Source: Nymphaea colorata (Eukaryota > Streptophyta > Magnoliopsida > Nymphaeales > Nymphaeaceae). Taken from it: 62,000 nt of DNA. The notes beneath the pieces are model-generated. The model was not told the DNA's origin, did not search any database, and worked only from the letters and a program-made list of their open reading frames with translations. The translations under genes and the position numbers were made by a program. The DNA is taken from contig NC_045141.1 in the NCBI RefSeq assembly GCF_008831285.2, positions 6,993,353-7,055,352 of the forward strand. Direction: 5' to 3'. Within the stretch, counting starts at the first letter, position 1, and each line of letters starts with the position of its first letter. Below, piece by piece: positions 23,310 through 33,775 of this stretch.

Positions 23310-23613
23310 GTGCCCTACTTGTTTTTACTCACCCGCTTGCTCAAAAGAGTGGGCGGGTCGGGTCCTCTCTCTTGAGGCTGGACTCGACCCAACAACAAGA
23401 ATGTTCTTCGTGGGATGTTTCTTCATGACTGAAGAGTCAGCTCTTGGACGCTGCCTTGGACAGAGACAGCTCTTGTGATCGTGTTCATGGAAGGGCATTG
23501 GAAGAGATCAAAAGATGATGGGCCTGACCTGTGCCACTGCATGTGCAGAGTAAGTGAACCTGTGTTCCCGTGGTCGACTCCTTCCGATAGGTAGATTCAT
23601 GTCATTGAAACAT
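23310..23613. other. Gene-free stretch
   Basis: Moderate GC content, no motif recognised. It separates the GC-rich LTR-like region from the hAT MITE. Confidence 0.4.
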
Positions 23614-23621
23614 GACCACAA

Positions 23622-23979
23622 CTATGTCACAATGGTACGCCACTTTTGGTGGAGTACCCGTACGGGTACACTTGTACGGCCTGGTACATTTGGATCTGGT
23701 TTTAGGTCAGAACCAGATCCAAACTTTATTATAACTAAAAAGTAAAAAGAAAATGACTTGATCTTTTAATTTTTTTGGTTTTTTTTACTTGCATAATTAT
23801 TAACATAAGAAGCCTCGTTAACCAAGATGAAACCTTGATAATTTATTTATTAACAGCCTCTTTTTGGTGGCATTTTCATTGTTTGAAGCTTTTTATCAAA
23901 CTGAAAATGAATATTTTTGTCAATTTACGAAAACGTCGTACCAGTATCGGTACACCGTACCCGTACCATTGTGACATAT
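23622..23979. mobile_element. hAT-family MITE, 358 bp, related to the 50.8-54.2 kb hAT element
   Basis: The ends are inverted: CTATGTCACAATGGTACG at the left and CGTACCATTGTGACATAT at the right. They are flanked by an 8-bp target duplication, GACCACAA (23,614-23,621) and GACCACAG (23,980-23,987), with one mismatch. Eight bases is the hAT target size. Subterminal sequence is rich in GTAC/GGTACG. A hairpin with 13-bp arms (TTTGGATCTGGTT, 23,689-23,701 with 23,711-23,723) lies 67 bp from the left end. The full hAT element at 50,773-54,215 has the same termini, the same GGTACG repeats and the same hairpin near its right end, so this is an inverted, internally deleted relative without a transposase. 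Confidence 0.9.
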
Positions 23980-25180
23980 GACCACAGCTACCGCAAAAGG
24001 CCAATTGGAGGGTGGTGGCTGATGGTGAACAGGGATGTTGAGTGATGAACAGGGATGGGGTTTTAGCGCAGGTTGAGCAGAGGCAATGAATGGGGAAAGA
24101 TGGGCTGCCCAGTTGTGATTTTGATGATTCAGAAAATAAGAAAATAAGAGAGAGAGCGAACGATGACCGACGTGCTCGCGAGTAGGGGGCTTTACAAATA
24201 GTGGCGGCGATAATTCTGGGTTCTAATGAAAGCTGGAGGTGGGCCGTGATGCTTCAAATGGCAGCGATTGAAGGTATGAACAAGAATCAGTTGCGATTAG
24301 AGCGAGAATCGTTCTTCCGAAAGAAATGGGTGGCGATGAAGACATCTGCTGTGCTGCCTGTAAGAGCTCGAGCTGGTGGGCGATGCTATTGAAGTAGAAC
24401 AGAGATGAGAGATGAGTTCCCCCGTAATTTCTGCTCTCTAGGCCGTGAGCGATCATCAGCAGGTGGGATCGACGACTTCAGATGATCGGCGGATGGGCAA
24501 ACCAGAGGATGGGTGAGCAGCATCGATGGTTGGGAGTTGGGTTGCTGTGGGTGCCACTGCTGATGGTCGGGAGATGAAAACGGCGAGGTGGGAGGCGGCG
24601 ATGGAGTTGGATAGCAGTCTCAAGATAGGGAAGGACTTCAACAGAGGAACCATGCAGGGACGATGCATTTTGATAAACAAAGCTCGAATGCCAATCTATC
24701 GGATGACGGTGGCGGAGAGATGTGGCAGCACCTTCATAGAGTGGCAGTGGAGGGGAGACCAGTATGGTTGCAGGTGGTGGCAATAGATGATGTTGTGCAG
24801 ATTCGAATCACAGAATTGTGGCGGCTTGAGAGAGAAGAAGAAAAGAGGAAGAATGGAGGAGGAAGAGGACGGTGGCGAGGGCTTGAGGTGCAGAGATGAA
24901 TCGAGGCATTGGCTGGCGGCGATGGTGCTGGAATGGGGCATTGGTCGATGGCGGTGGACGAATTTTTTGATATGGTTGTCGCCTGATGACTTTGTTGCTT
25001 GTTGTGGGTGTAGGAGGAAAAGCGGACGCCCCGTCGTTGACGGCCGACAGAATGTGCGTAACGTTGGACGATCTTGCCGCCGGTGGTTTCTCACGAGAGG
25101 AGGAAGAGAGAATGAATGGGGAAGAAATTTGTGGCGGGAGACGGAGGAGTCATGGAGAGGCAGAACTAAAGAAGAAGAGG
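23980..25180. other. GC-rich, purine-biased gene-free stretch
   Basis: GATGG/GGTGGCG-rich sequence keeps frames open on both strands (for example 24,787-25,353 plus and 24,696-25,346 minus), but the products are low-complexity and opposite in sense. No family was recognised. The right part may belong to the LTR-like repeat that is clearly visible from about 25,185. Confidence 0.45.
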
Positions 25181-25184
25181 AGGC

Positions 25185-26478
25185 CAAGCCGACGGGAAGG
25201 GACTGTGCTGGGCGAGAGGAAGGTGGGAGAGCGCGTAAGGTGGGGGATAGTGCAGCTAGAGAGGGGACAGACGGACATCGTGGAAGTAAGAGAGAGAAAT
25301 GGACAGAGAAACTAGAATGGATAAAGTGGATGACAAGTAATAACAAAATTTGAGCATAAAAAGTTCATAGGCTATGTACAAAAACAAACTGTAGAAGTAA
25401 AATAGAAAGAACAATATGTTATAGATAGAAAGAAAAATTGAGAAAATATGTTAAAAAAAAGAAATAATAGAAATTTTGCAAATTAAGGTTTGCAATTAAT
25501 TTATTGAAATTACTCCGAATGTCATTTAGTTTGATCTTAAATTTTTGAAATTGACATAAAAAACCTTTGAAATTGATTTAAAATCATTCAGAAATTGATT
25601 TGAATTAAATCCTTCCAAATTCATTTAAAAATATATTAGAATTAACTTTGGAATTAATTGAGAATCTCTTGAAAATTCTGAAAATTTTGAAATATTTGCA
25701 ATTAAACTTTAAATTTGCTTGAAATTCCTTGCAACTAAATGACATTAACAAAGTTTGTAGAATTGATTTGAAGATTTATTTGCAAATCCATTTCAATTTG
25801 AAATAATTGGCAAATATTGGTGTTTAATCCGAAACCCATTTTAAATTCAGTAAATTAAAATGTGAATAATTGGATTTTGATCTAGATTTGGGTTGCAACA
25901 TTTAAAATGGATCTCAACGATATGATTTTGCTTTAGAGAAACAAGTCTTGGATCTGATATGAAATTGCTCTGGGCTTGACAGGATCCCGATCCCTATCTA
26001 AGGAAAATTTGAATTCTGGATAGTAAATGATTTGTTAATGAGATTTGTAGCCAGAATATTGAAGACATCATGGATCATCGAAGAAGTTTCAAAAATGAGA
26101 TTCCAGATCGATAATTAAAGATTGAACATTGAATCCTGATTGGATTTGAATCATAATCATGGATCCAAAATCTGGAATAATGAAATTGAATTTCAACTAT
26201 CAAATTAAATGAGAAAATTGTGAGATTAGACATACTAAATCTTTCATTGAATTCATTTTGTGATAATTTGATTACTGATTATTAGAAAATGATGGGATAA
26301 AATAAGAAATGATTGAAGATGATAGAACATGGGTTCCATAGGGGCAAGACGATCAAAAGTACGAATAACTGAGAAAAGGGGTTTAAACTTGATCCTTCTT
26401 CTTGAGATTTGGTTTTCAAGTACCAATTTTCTGAGGCTAAAATGATATTTTAAACTTGTAAATATTTCGGTGTTTACA
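25185..26478 (-). repeat. Left (3') LTR-like repeat of element H
   Basis: It shares with 32,640-33,500 the run GAGGAAGGTGGGAGAGC, then ATCATTTAGTTTGAT in variant form, TTGATTTGAAGATTTATTT, AATCATTGGATTTTGAT in variant form, and CATCATGGATCATC.AAGAAGTT. The repeat is long, T/A-rich in its right part and purine-rich at its left end. Its right limit CGGTGTTTACA gives a minus-strand TGTAAACACCG. A short purine run follows on the minus strand, where a polypurine tract is expected, but it is weak. Confidence 0.65.
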
Positions 26479-26606
26479 GGTAATCCTCTTTGCTATTGCG
26501 TTGGGCAATCATCCTTACTAGCAAAGATAGAACACCAACCCTAGAAATAATGAAATCTTGAAATTATACTTTTGAAAAAAAAAATCTATTTTGGAAAATA
26601 TAGAAA

Positions 26607-26646
26607 TACACACACACACACACATATATATAATATATATATATAT
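26607..26646. repeat. Compound (CA)n(TA)n microsatellite
   Basis: An (AC)n run of about 8 units is followed by two (TA)n runs. It lies between the left LTR-like repeat and the tandem array. Confidence 0.9.
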
Positions 26647-26711
26647 GATGCCCTAGTTTTAATACAGATGTAATGCTTGTGAAATTCATGCATGAGTGTG
26701 CATACGCCTCT

Positions 26712-28986
26712 ATACTTGTGCTTGTTGAGGCACGAAAGTCTTACATCAAACTGTAAGTGCTTGTGAACTTGTAAACTACTTGTGAGATGCCTATAAAATT
26801 TGATAAAATTCCTTTGCTTCTACCTCTTGTACCTTGTAAAGGCTTTCATGATTTCATTCTGGCAAGGACAAAACTATTTAGCTAATATTATGAAATTCAT
26901 CTAAAATGATTGTTCTGTCATTTCCAAATGATAAGCCAAGGTCGCTATCTATGTCATATGGTTTCTTAGTGTAGGATTTGTCACTATCCTGACCCCTTTC
27001 TAATCAAGAGAGCTAGTTTTTATCATTAGAGAACTTTCAACTTGAGCAACTATGATTTTCAAGCAAACATTGCTTGCTTTGATTTTTTGTGGATTCGGCC
27101 GGTTTTTGCTATTTTTATTTTTTGTTTTTTTTTTAGGTCATCCTTAACCTGCAATAGAAATACCTCACCATCCCACAGAATATTACAAGACTTCATCACT
27201 TTGAAGATCACGTAGCTTTGCCATGTGTAATGTTATGTCTATTGGACTTTCTACTTAACCCTTATAACGAGCTTTAGATCGGTGCTCCTAGTCGGTCATA
27301 AGGTACTAGGTGTAGAACAACCCTCAAACTTACTTGTTTGAGCTCAAAAGGCTTTAGAAAATATTATTAGACAATTGTTCATAGGTCACATAATTTCACA
27401 AGATTGATGCAAATCAACTTTACGCTTACCTAGCACTCTCGAGTACTATTCCAACAGAATACTTGTGCTTGTTGATGCACAAAAGTCTTAAATCAAACTG
27501 TAAGTGTTTGTAAATTTGTAAAATACTTGTGAGATGCTTATAATATTTGATGAAATTTCTTCGCTTCTACCTCTTGTATCTTGTAAAGACTTTCATGATT
27601 TCATTCTTGTAAGGACAAAAGTATTTAGCTAATATCATGAAATTCATCCAAAACGATTGTTATGTCATTTCCAAATGATATGCCAAGAAGAGTTGCTATC
27701 AATCTCATAAGGTTTCTTAGTGTAGGATTTGTCACTATCCTGACCCCTTTCTTGTCAAGAGAGCTATGGTTTTATCATTAGAGAACTTTTAACTTGAGCA
27801 ACTATGATTTTTCAAGCAAACATTTTGCTTCCTTTGATTTTTGTTGGATTCGGTTGTTTTTTGCTCTTTTCATTCTTATTCTTGTTTTTTTTTAGGTAAA
27901 CCTTCACCTGCAAGAGAAATACCTCACCACCCCACAGGATACTAAAAGGCTCTATCGCTTTGATGATTATGTAGCTTTGTCATGTGTAATGTCATGTCTA
28001 TCGAGCTTTCTATTCAACCCTTATAGCGAGCCTTAGATCGGTGATCCCAGATCAGTTGGTCATATGGTACTAGGTGTAGAACACCCCTCGAATTTACTTG
28101 TTTGAGCACAAAAAGCTTTAAAAAACATTATTAGACAAATGTTCATAGATCACATAACTTCACAAGATAGATGCAATTCAACTTTTCACCTACCTAGCAC
28201 TCTTGAGTACTATTCCAGTATAATACTTGTGCTTGTTGAGGCACGAACGTCTTACATCAAACCGTAAGTGCTTGTGAATTTGTAAAATACTTGTGAGATG
28301 CTTATAAAATTTGATGAAATTCCTTCGCTTCTACTTCTTGTATCTTGTAAAGACTTTCATGATTTCATTCTTGTGAGAACAAAATTATTTAGCTAATATT
28401 ATGAAATTCATCTAAAACGATTGTTCTGACATTTCCAAATGATAAGCCAAAAAGAGTTGCTATCTATGTCATAAGGTTTCTTAGTGTAGGATTTGTCACT
28501 ATCCAGACCCCTTTCTAACCAAAAGAGCTATGTTTTTATCATTAGACAACTTTCGACTTGAGCAACCACGATTTTTCAAGCAAACATTTTGCTTGCTTTG
28601 ATTTTTCATGGATTTGGCCGTTTTTTGCTCTTTTAATTCTTATTCTTGTTTTTTTTTAGATCAACCTTCACCTGCAAGAGAAATACCTCACCACCCCATA
28701 GGATATTACAAGGCTCCATCACTTTGATGATCATGTAGCTTTGTCATGTGTATGTCACGTCTATCGGACTTTTTACTCAACCCTTATAACGAGCTTTAGA
28801 TCAGTGCCACCAGATCAGTTGGTCATAAGGCACTAGGTGTAGAACAACCCTCAAACTTACTTGCTCGAGCTCAAAAGGCTTTAGAAAACATTATTAGTCA
28901 AATGTTCATAGATCACATAACTTCACAAGGTAGACACAAATCAACTTTACGCCTACCTAGCACTCTCGAGTATTGTTCCAGCAGAA
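26712..28986 (-). repeat. Three tandem copies of a ~0.76-kb unit
   Basis: Units begin ATACTTGTGCTTGTTGA at 26,712, 27,459 and 28,223, giving lengths of about 747, 764 and 764 bp. Each includes TTCATGATTTCATTCT, ATTTCCAAATGATA, TAGTGTAGGATTTGTCACTA, a T-run in the middle and TCGAGTA.T.TTCCA at its end. All three are clearly homologous with scattered substitutions. They lie inside gypsy element H between the gag relic and the left LTR. No coding frame is conserved among the copies, so the unit is non-coding. Confidence 0.95.
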
Positions 28987-29309
28987 TAGTTACATTTACC
29001 TCGAGCTCATCCCTCAACACTCATTTTATCATATTTTTCTTGTTTTGGTCTGTCAGTTTTTTGTCTTCTAATGTTTTTTTTATAAGCTCTTGTTTTTGGA
29101 TGGGTCAAAGTCAGTAATGGCTCATATATATTCAATTTCCTTGAACTTTCTCCATTTCTTATCATATGGTCATATCAAAACTCTTGCCTTGCGGTTATCA
29201 TCAAACCAGCGGCTGAAATTTTCTTGTCCTTGTACAAAAACTGAAATCGTTAAGTACTTAGAAGATACAATATGATAACTTGTAAGTAATGCTTATTAGA
29301 TTTGAAATG

Positions 29310-30230
29310 CTTTTGATGCTTGTATTTTCATTTTAAAGCAAAAATGTGCACCGAAATGCAAAAATATGTATTGAGGTATGTGCACTTGTCTGTATCGGAA
29401 CACAAAATGTTACAGAATAGTACATTTACTTGTGTGTGCCGAATCATGAAATTTTATACCGAGGCATGTTTACTTGTAGGACTGAAACACAAAATCTTAT
29501 TCCAGAATACAGAAGTTTGCAAAGTTATGTAAACTTATACAATTACTTGTGTATGCCAAATCACGAAATCTTATGTCAAAACAAATTTTACTTGGGAGCA
29601 TCAAAATATGAAATTCTATACCAAAGTGGATTTGATTGTGTGTACCAAAACATGAAATCTTACACCAAATCACAATGACTTGTTAGTCTCAAAGTAAGAA
29701 ATTTATGCACTAGTTTTACTTATGTGCACTGAAGCATGAAATTCTTATGACAAGACATGTTTACTCAAGGGTGCGAAAGTATGAAATCTCATACCAATGC
29801 ATATTATTGTAAAACTTGTATATGCCGTAGCATGAAAATGTATGGGAAGCATGAAATGATGTGACAAAGCATAGAAATGGTATGCCGAAGCACAAACACT
29901 TGTAAAATTTAGTTGCACCGAAGTGTAAAATCATGTGTTGAAGGATAAAACCTATATGAAGTTGGGTGGCTTGAAATGTAAAATTGGAATTTACTGAAGT
30001 GCAAAAAATTGAAAAACATATGTGCATCAAGGCGCCAAATTTGAAGAAGTGTGTGCATTGAGGTGCAAACTTGGAAATATATGTACAACAAATGAGAAAT
30101 TTGAATGTGCACCATAGTGTGGAAACTTGGAAACTTGTATGCACCTAAGTCCGATATTTGAGGACGTGTGTGCACTAAGGTGTGAAACTTGTAAAACCCA
30201 TGTACGCTTGAAAACTTGAGGCTCTAGAAA
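29310..30230. repeat. Degenerate minisatellite, unit ~45 bp
   Basis: A motif like TGTGCACCGAA.CATGAAATCTTATACC...ACTTG recurs about every 40-50 bp, for example near 29,436, 29,548, 29,596, 29,637, 29,682, 29,724 and 29,768. It continues more weakly to about 30,230, so roughly twenty units. Frames on either strand encode repeated peptides only because the DNA is repeated. It lies directly between the 0.76-kb array and the gag relic of element H. Confidence 0.8.
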
Positions 30231-30690
30231 AGATCACAAACCTTTCAAAATTGGTATGTACTTGGATTGTGGAGACTTGTGAACTAATTGCTTTCAGATT
30301 TGCAATTTATGAAATTTTCCTTGTTCAAAAATATTTTGTTGTCATTTCTTTGCAACTTGAAATGTTCTTGTTTAAAAAAGATGCCCAACATGAAGTGTAG
30401 TGAAGAGAATGCCTGAATGAAGGTAAAAGACTAGTTTGGCCATCATTGCATGAAAGAATATAAAGATGGTTGGGCAAGAGAGAAGGAAAATCAACTTTTA
30501 TTGAAGGAAAAGAACTTGACGAGGGGACCCCCACATTCCTACATTGCATGGGGAAAGAATGGAAAACAAAACAGTGACAAGTTCAACTTACGCTCCTACA
30601 TTTCTTTCATGATTGGAAAACAGTTTCTTGATGATATAAAATTTTATCCTCCACTAGAATTTTCTTATTGATATAGTTATGAATGATGGG
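30231..30690. other. Gene-free part of element H
   Basis: No pol or gag motif recognised. Two short opposite frames near 30,325-30,671 have no family resemblance. Confidence 0.4.
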
Positions 30691-30693
30691 TTT

Positions 30694-31935
30694 AAATGGA
30701 ATGCAATCTTTGGTACTGTGGCCCAAAGGACGATGGAATTTGTAGAACTAATATTTTATTTTTTTTTCTTTTGTTTCCGAAGGATGTGACATATGAATTA
30801 GCTGTCAAAATCGTTCTACTAAAATATATTCTTAGATCTCTTCTCTCTTCTGTTCTAGTGGAGTTAACTTCCTGTCATGCATCCAACCTAGAATCTTGTC
30901 ATTGTTTGCCTTGGACAATGATACTTTTGCCTTCATTTTTTGCCCTACTACGGACTAGATTGATGGACAGTGCGTTGGTTGTAGAGATTTTTGGGGCAAA
31001 GAGGGGATGTACTTGTGTTTTTCCTGGTTTCTTGCTGTTATCACTGGTCTGACCCTTGTTTGACTGAAGATAGTAATTTCTGATTGTTGTTTTCTTGTGC
31101 TCAGCCTTCTTATTCAGATCATAGAAATTTTCATACTCTTGTTGTAAAAGGTGGTGGTGAATATGTTTCTAAAATCTTTTTATGATCATAGTAAGTGCAT
31201 GTATTTTTGCCATCTAAGTTTGAAGCTTTAAACTAGGTGTCTGCCACCTCTGGATATATTCTTTGGCCATCTCTCCCGATTCTTATCTGAGGTTGATTCG
31301 GGTGTCGATGGTCGGCACCACAAAGAGATTGGGTTCATACTTCTCAATGAAGGCATTTACCACCTCATCGAAATCCCACATAAGTACCACTGTGGCACCT
31401 CATCTTTCGAGTTCTGAGGAAAACAAATGAATATAGTATTGTTATTATCATGGAACTTCCCATATTCATGGATACTGATAAATGTGTGTATGAGTTTTTA
31501 GTTCCCTAAATTTGCTTAATTTCCTCATAAAAACCTTGAGGTTTTCATCGTCTAGCCCATCATGGAAGTCCTATCTAGAGTATGTCTTTTTTTTTTTCCT
31601 TGCCTTGAATCCAACAAATTATTTTTTCCATTTCTTCAATACGCGACTGGAAAGGATCTGTGATGAATCTCGTGGAGATTTCAGGTTCCTTGATATATGA
31701 AACTAGACAAGAACTGTGATGCGTCAGGTGGAGATTTCAGGTTCCTTGGCCTGGGTGGAACCCTCTAAATTCTTGTGACTGAGACCTGCTGCTTCTTAGT
31801 TCATCATTTGTTGGATCATCTTTTGGATGGCTAGCATAATTGTAGGATCCACTTGAGGTGGGTCTCCATTTCTTCTTGAATTTCAGGCTCTATCTCTCTC
31901 TCTTCTTCACCTTCCGATCTGGTACTGTGAGCCAT
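30694..31935 (-). pseudogene. gypsy gag pseudogene
   Basis: The minus strand from an ATG at 31,935 reads MAHSTRSEGEEERDR, a charged N-terminus. In the middle (about 31,353-31,245) it shows FIEKYEPNLFVVPTIDTRIN and then AKEYIQRWQTPS, the pattern of the gypsy Gag capsid domain (Retrotrans_gag). Near 30,750-30,700 stands FYKFHRPLGHSTKDC, the C/H/C zinc-knuckle region in which the first cysteine appears as tyrosine. Frames shift and stop several times, and a 26-bp phrase around CCTGAAATCTCCAC (minus strand) is duplicated near 31,690 and 31,740. The relic is followed by no pol. Confidence 0.7.
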
Positions 31936-31960
31936 AGAAAATTCTTGTCGCTATTTCACT

Positions 31961-32640
31961 TGAAAAAGACGTGTTTACTTAAAAGAAGGAGGTGAAAATG
32001 ACATGGTTTTGATAAGAAGAAAACAAAAAACATGTATTTGTTTGCAAGTTGGAAGAAAAATGAAATATCAAAATGTCATTAAATTATAAATATTGTTTTG
32101 CACAAGGACTCAATGACAATATAGAGTTGGACATACAGTTTCCTATCACTTTATGTACACTCTTGACCTGGTCATGTTTCCCATAGATATGAATCTCAAT
32201 CCTCACAAAGGACCATCTTTCAGTACCTAGATTATGGATGCCTTTCATAAAAAAATTCATCCACTTATTGGAGAATTGTGTTACACATCAGTTTGGTTAA
32301 TATGATGTCATGAAGAATGGGCCGAGTAGAACAATGTCTGTCCTCATATTTTGGTAGGTGTAGCAAGCTAACTATTCTTTTATGTGAAAAAGTTCCAAAT
32401 GCTAGGTTGTTCTACCAACTCATCTATCATCTGCTTGTATGCATGTAACAGCAAGAAGTTATCAGTTGTGGGTTTCAAAGCTCAACTCGCTTTGAAGAAA
32501 TGCCTATAGAACCACTCCTATAAAAACTAACTTCAACCCCCAATCATGTCAAAGTCTCCCATGATAAACCATGTGAGATCCTTGTGCAAGACCGCCCATA
32601 GCAAGTGAAAAGTATTGAGTCTTGATGCTGCCCCACATCC
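31961..32640. other. Probable 5' leader of element H
   Basis: On the minus strand this lies between the right LTR-like repeat and the gag start, where an untranslated leader and primer site are expected. I could not recognise a primer-binding site or any coding sequence. Confidence 0.35.
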
Positions 32641-33500
32641 TGAACAACTAAAAGGGAATGTGATGGTTGAGAGGAAGGTGGGAGAGCATGAGGGGGGAAG
32701 CGGTTAGAGAGAGAGAGAGAACTCGTGGAGACAAAGAAATAGAAATGGAGTGAGAAAATAGTATGGAGAGAGAAAAATAGAGAAAACATATTAAAATAGA
32801 AAATCATAGAAAGTTTTGAAATTAAAATTTGTAATTAATTTCATGAAATTTCTCTTAAAAATATCATTTAGTTTGATTTTAAATATTTGAAATTGACAGG
32901 AAAAACTTTTGAATTGATTTGAATTTTTTCCACAATCCTCGAAAATTGATTTACAATGTATTTAAATTAATTTTTAAATTAACTAATAATCTTTGAAATT
33001 TTTGCAATCCACCAAATTTGTTTGAAAACTCCTTACAATTGAATGACATTCTCGAAGTTTGTTGAATTGATTTCAAGATTTATTTAAAAATTTATTTGAT
33101 TTTGAAAGTCACAAAAATTAGAGTTTAACTAGAAACTGTGTGAAATTCAAGGAATTAAAATATGAATCATTGGATTTTGATATGGAATGGTTCGAGATGA
33201 TTTAAATAGAGAATCTACTTTAAAGAAATGAATTTTCGATCTGTATATGAGGCTGCTTTGGGTTTGATGCGATCCATTTCCAGATTTGAGGAAGTTTTGG
33301 TTTCTGGGTAGTAAATGATTTGGATATGGAATTTGTACCCAGAATATTAGAGATATCATGGATCATCAAAGAAGTTACAAAAATGAGGTTCCAGATCAAG
33401 AAGTAAAGATTGGCCAATGAATTTTGATTGGATTTGAATCATATTTGTGTATCCAAAATGTAGAATAATGAAATTGAACTTTGGATACCATCAGTAAAAT
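32640..33500 (-). repeat. Right (5') LTR-like repeat of element H, truncated
   Basis: It is homologous to 25,185-26,200 from GAGGAAGGTGGGAGAGC to TGGAATAATGAAATTGAA. The match stops near 33,490, before the part that holds the LTR start in the left copy, so the outer end is lost. A (GA)n run at about 32,706-32,722 is specific to this copy. Confidence 0.65.
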
Positions 33501-33775
33501 GCTGTAATTTTTTTTAAACATTCCATTATATTTGTACAACCCAAACAATGAGAATACATGTATTTGACATAATGACATAATAAACAAACAATTTAAACCC
33601 ATGTAATAAATAAATGAAAAGCACAATTTATGTCATCATTTAAACCGAAATAAAATGAATACTATTTATCATAATTTTAGTCCATCATTTATATTAAAAT
33701 GGTACATGTACATGACATTGAATACATAAAATAAGTACAATATTTTAGCCTTTGACTTGCGTTGACACGCATCAA
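33501..33775. other. Gene-free stretch
   Basis: AT-rich sequence between the truncated LTR of element H and CACTA relic 1. No end sequence of the CACTA element could be recognised here. Confidence 0.35.

Larger units (their letters stand above)
25185..33500 (-). mobile_element. Ty3/gypsy retrotransposon H, decayed, no visible pol
   Basis: Two diverged direct repeats (about 25,185-26,478 and 32,640-33,500) enclose a gypsy Gag relic on the minus strand, a degenerate minisatellite and a three-copy 0.76-kb tandem array. On the minus strand the order is 5' LTR, Gag, minisatellite, tandem array, 3' LTR. The minus-strand start of the left LTR, TGTAAACACCG at 26,478, is a typical gypsy LTR start. 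No protease, RT or integrase motif was found between. Tat/Ogre-lineage elements are known to carry tandem repeats in the untranslated part before the 3' LTR, so that lineage is plausible but is inferred. Confidence 0.65.

Noticed and set aside
24696-25353. Long overlapping frames on both strands (216 and 188 codons)
   Set aside because: Low-complexity, composition-driven and mutually antisense; no domain or splice context; the sequence overlaps an LTR-like repeat.
29310-30230. CRISPR-like regular repeats
   Set aside because: Repeats are degenerate, contiguous without unique spacers, and lie in a eukaryotic transposon.
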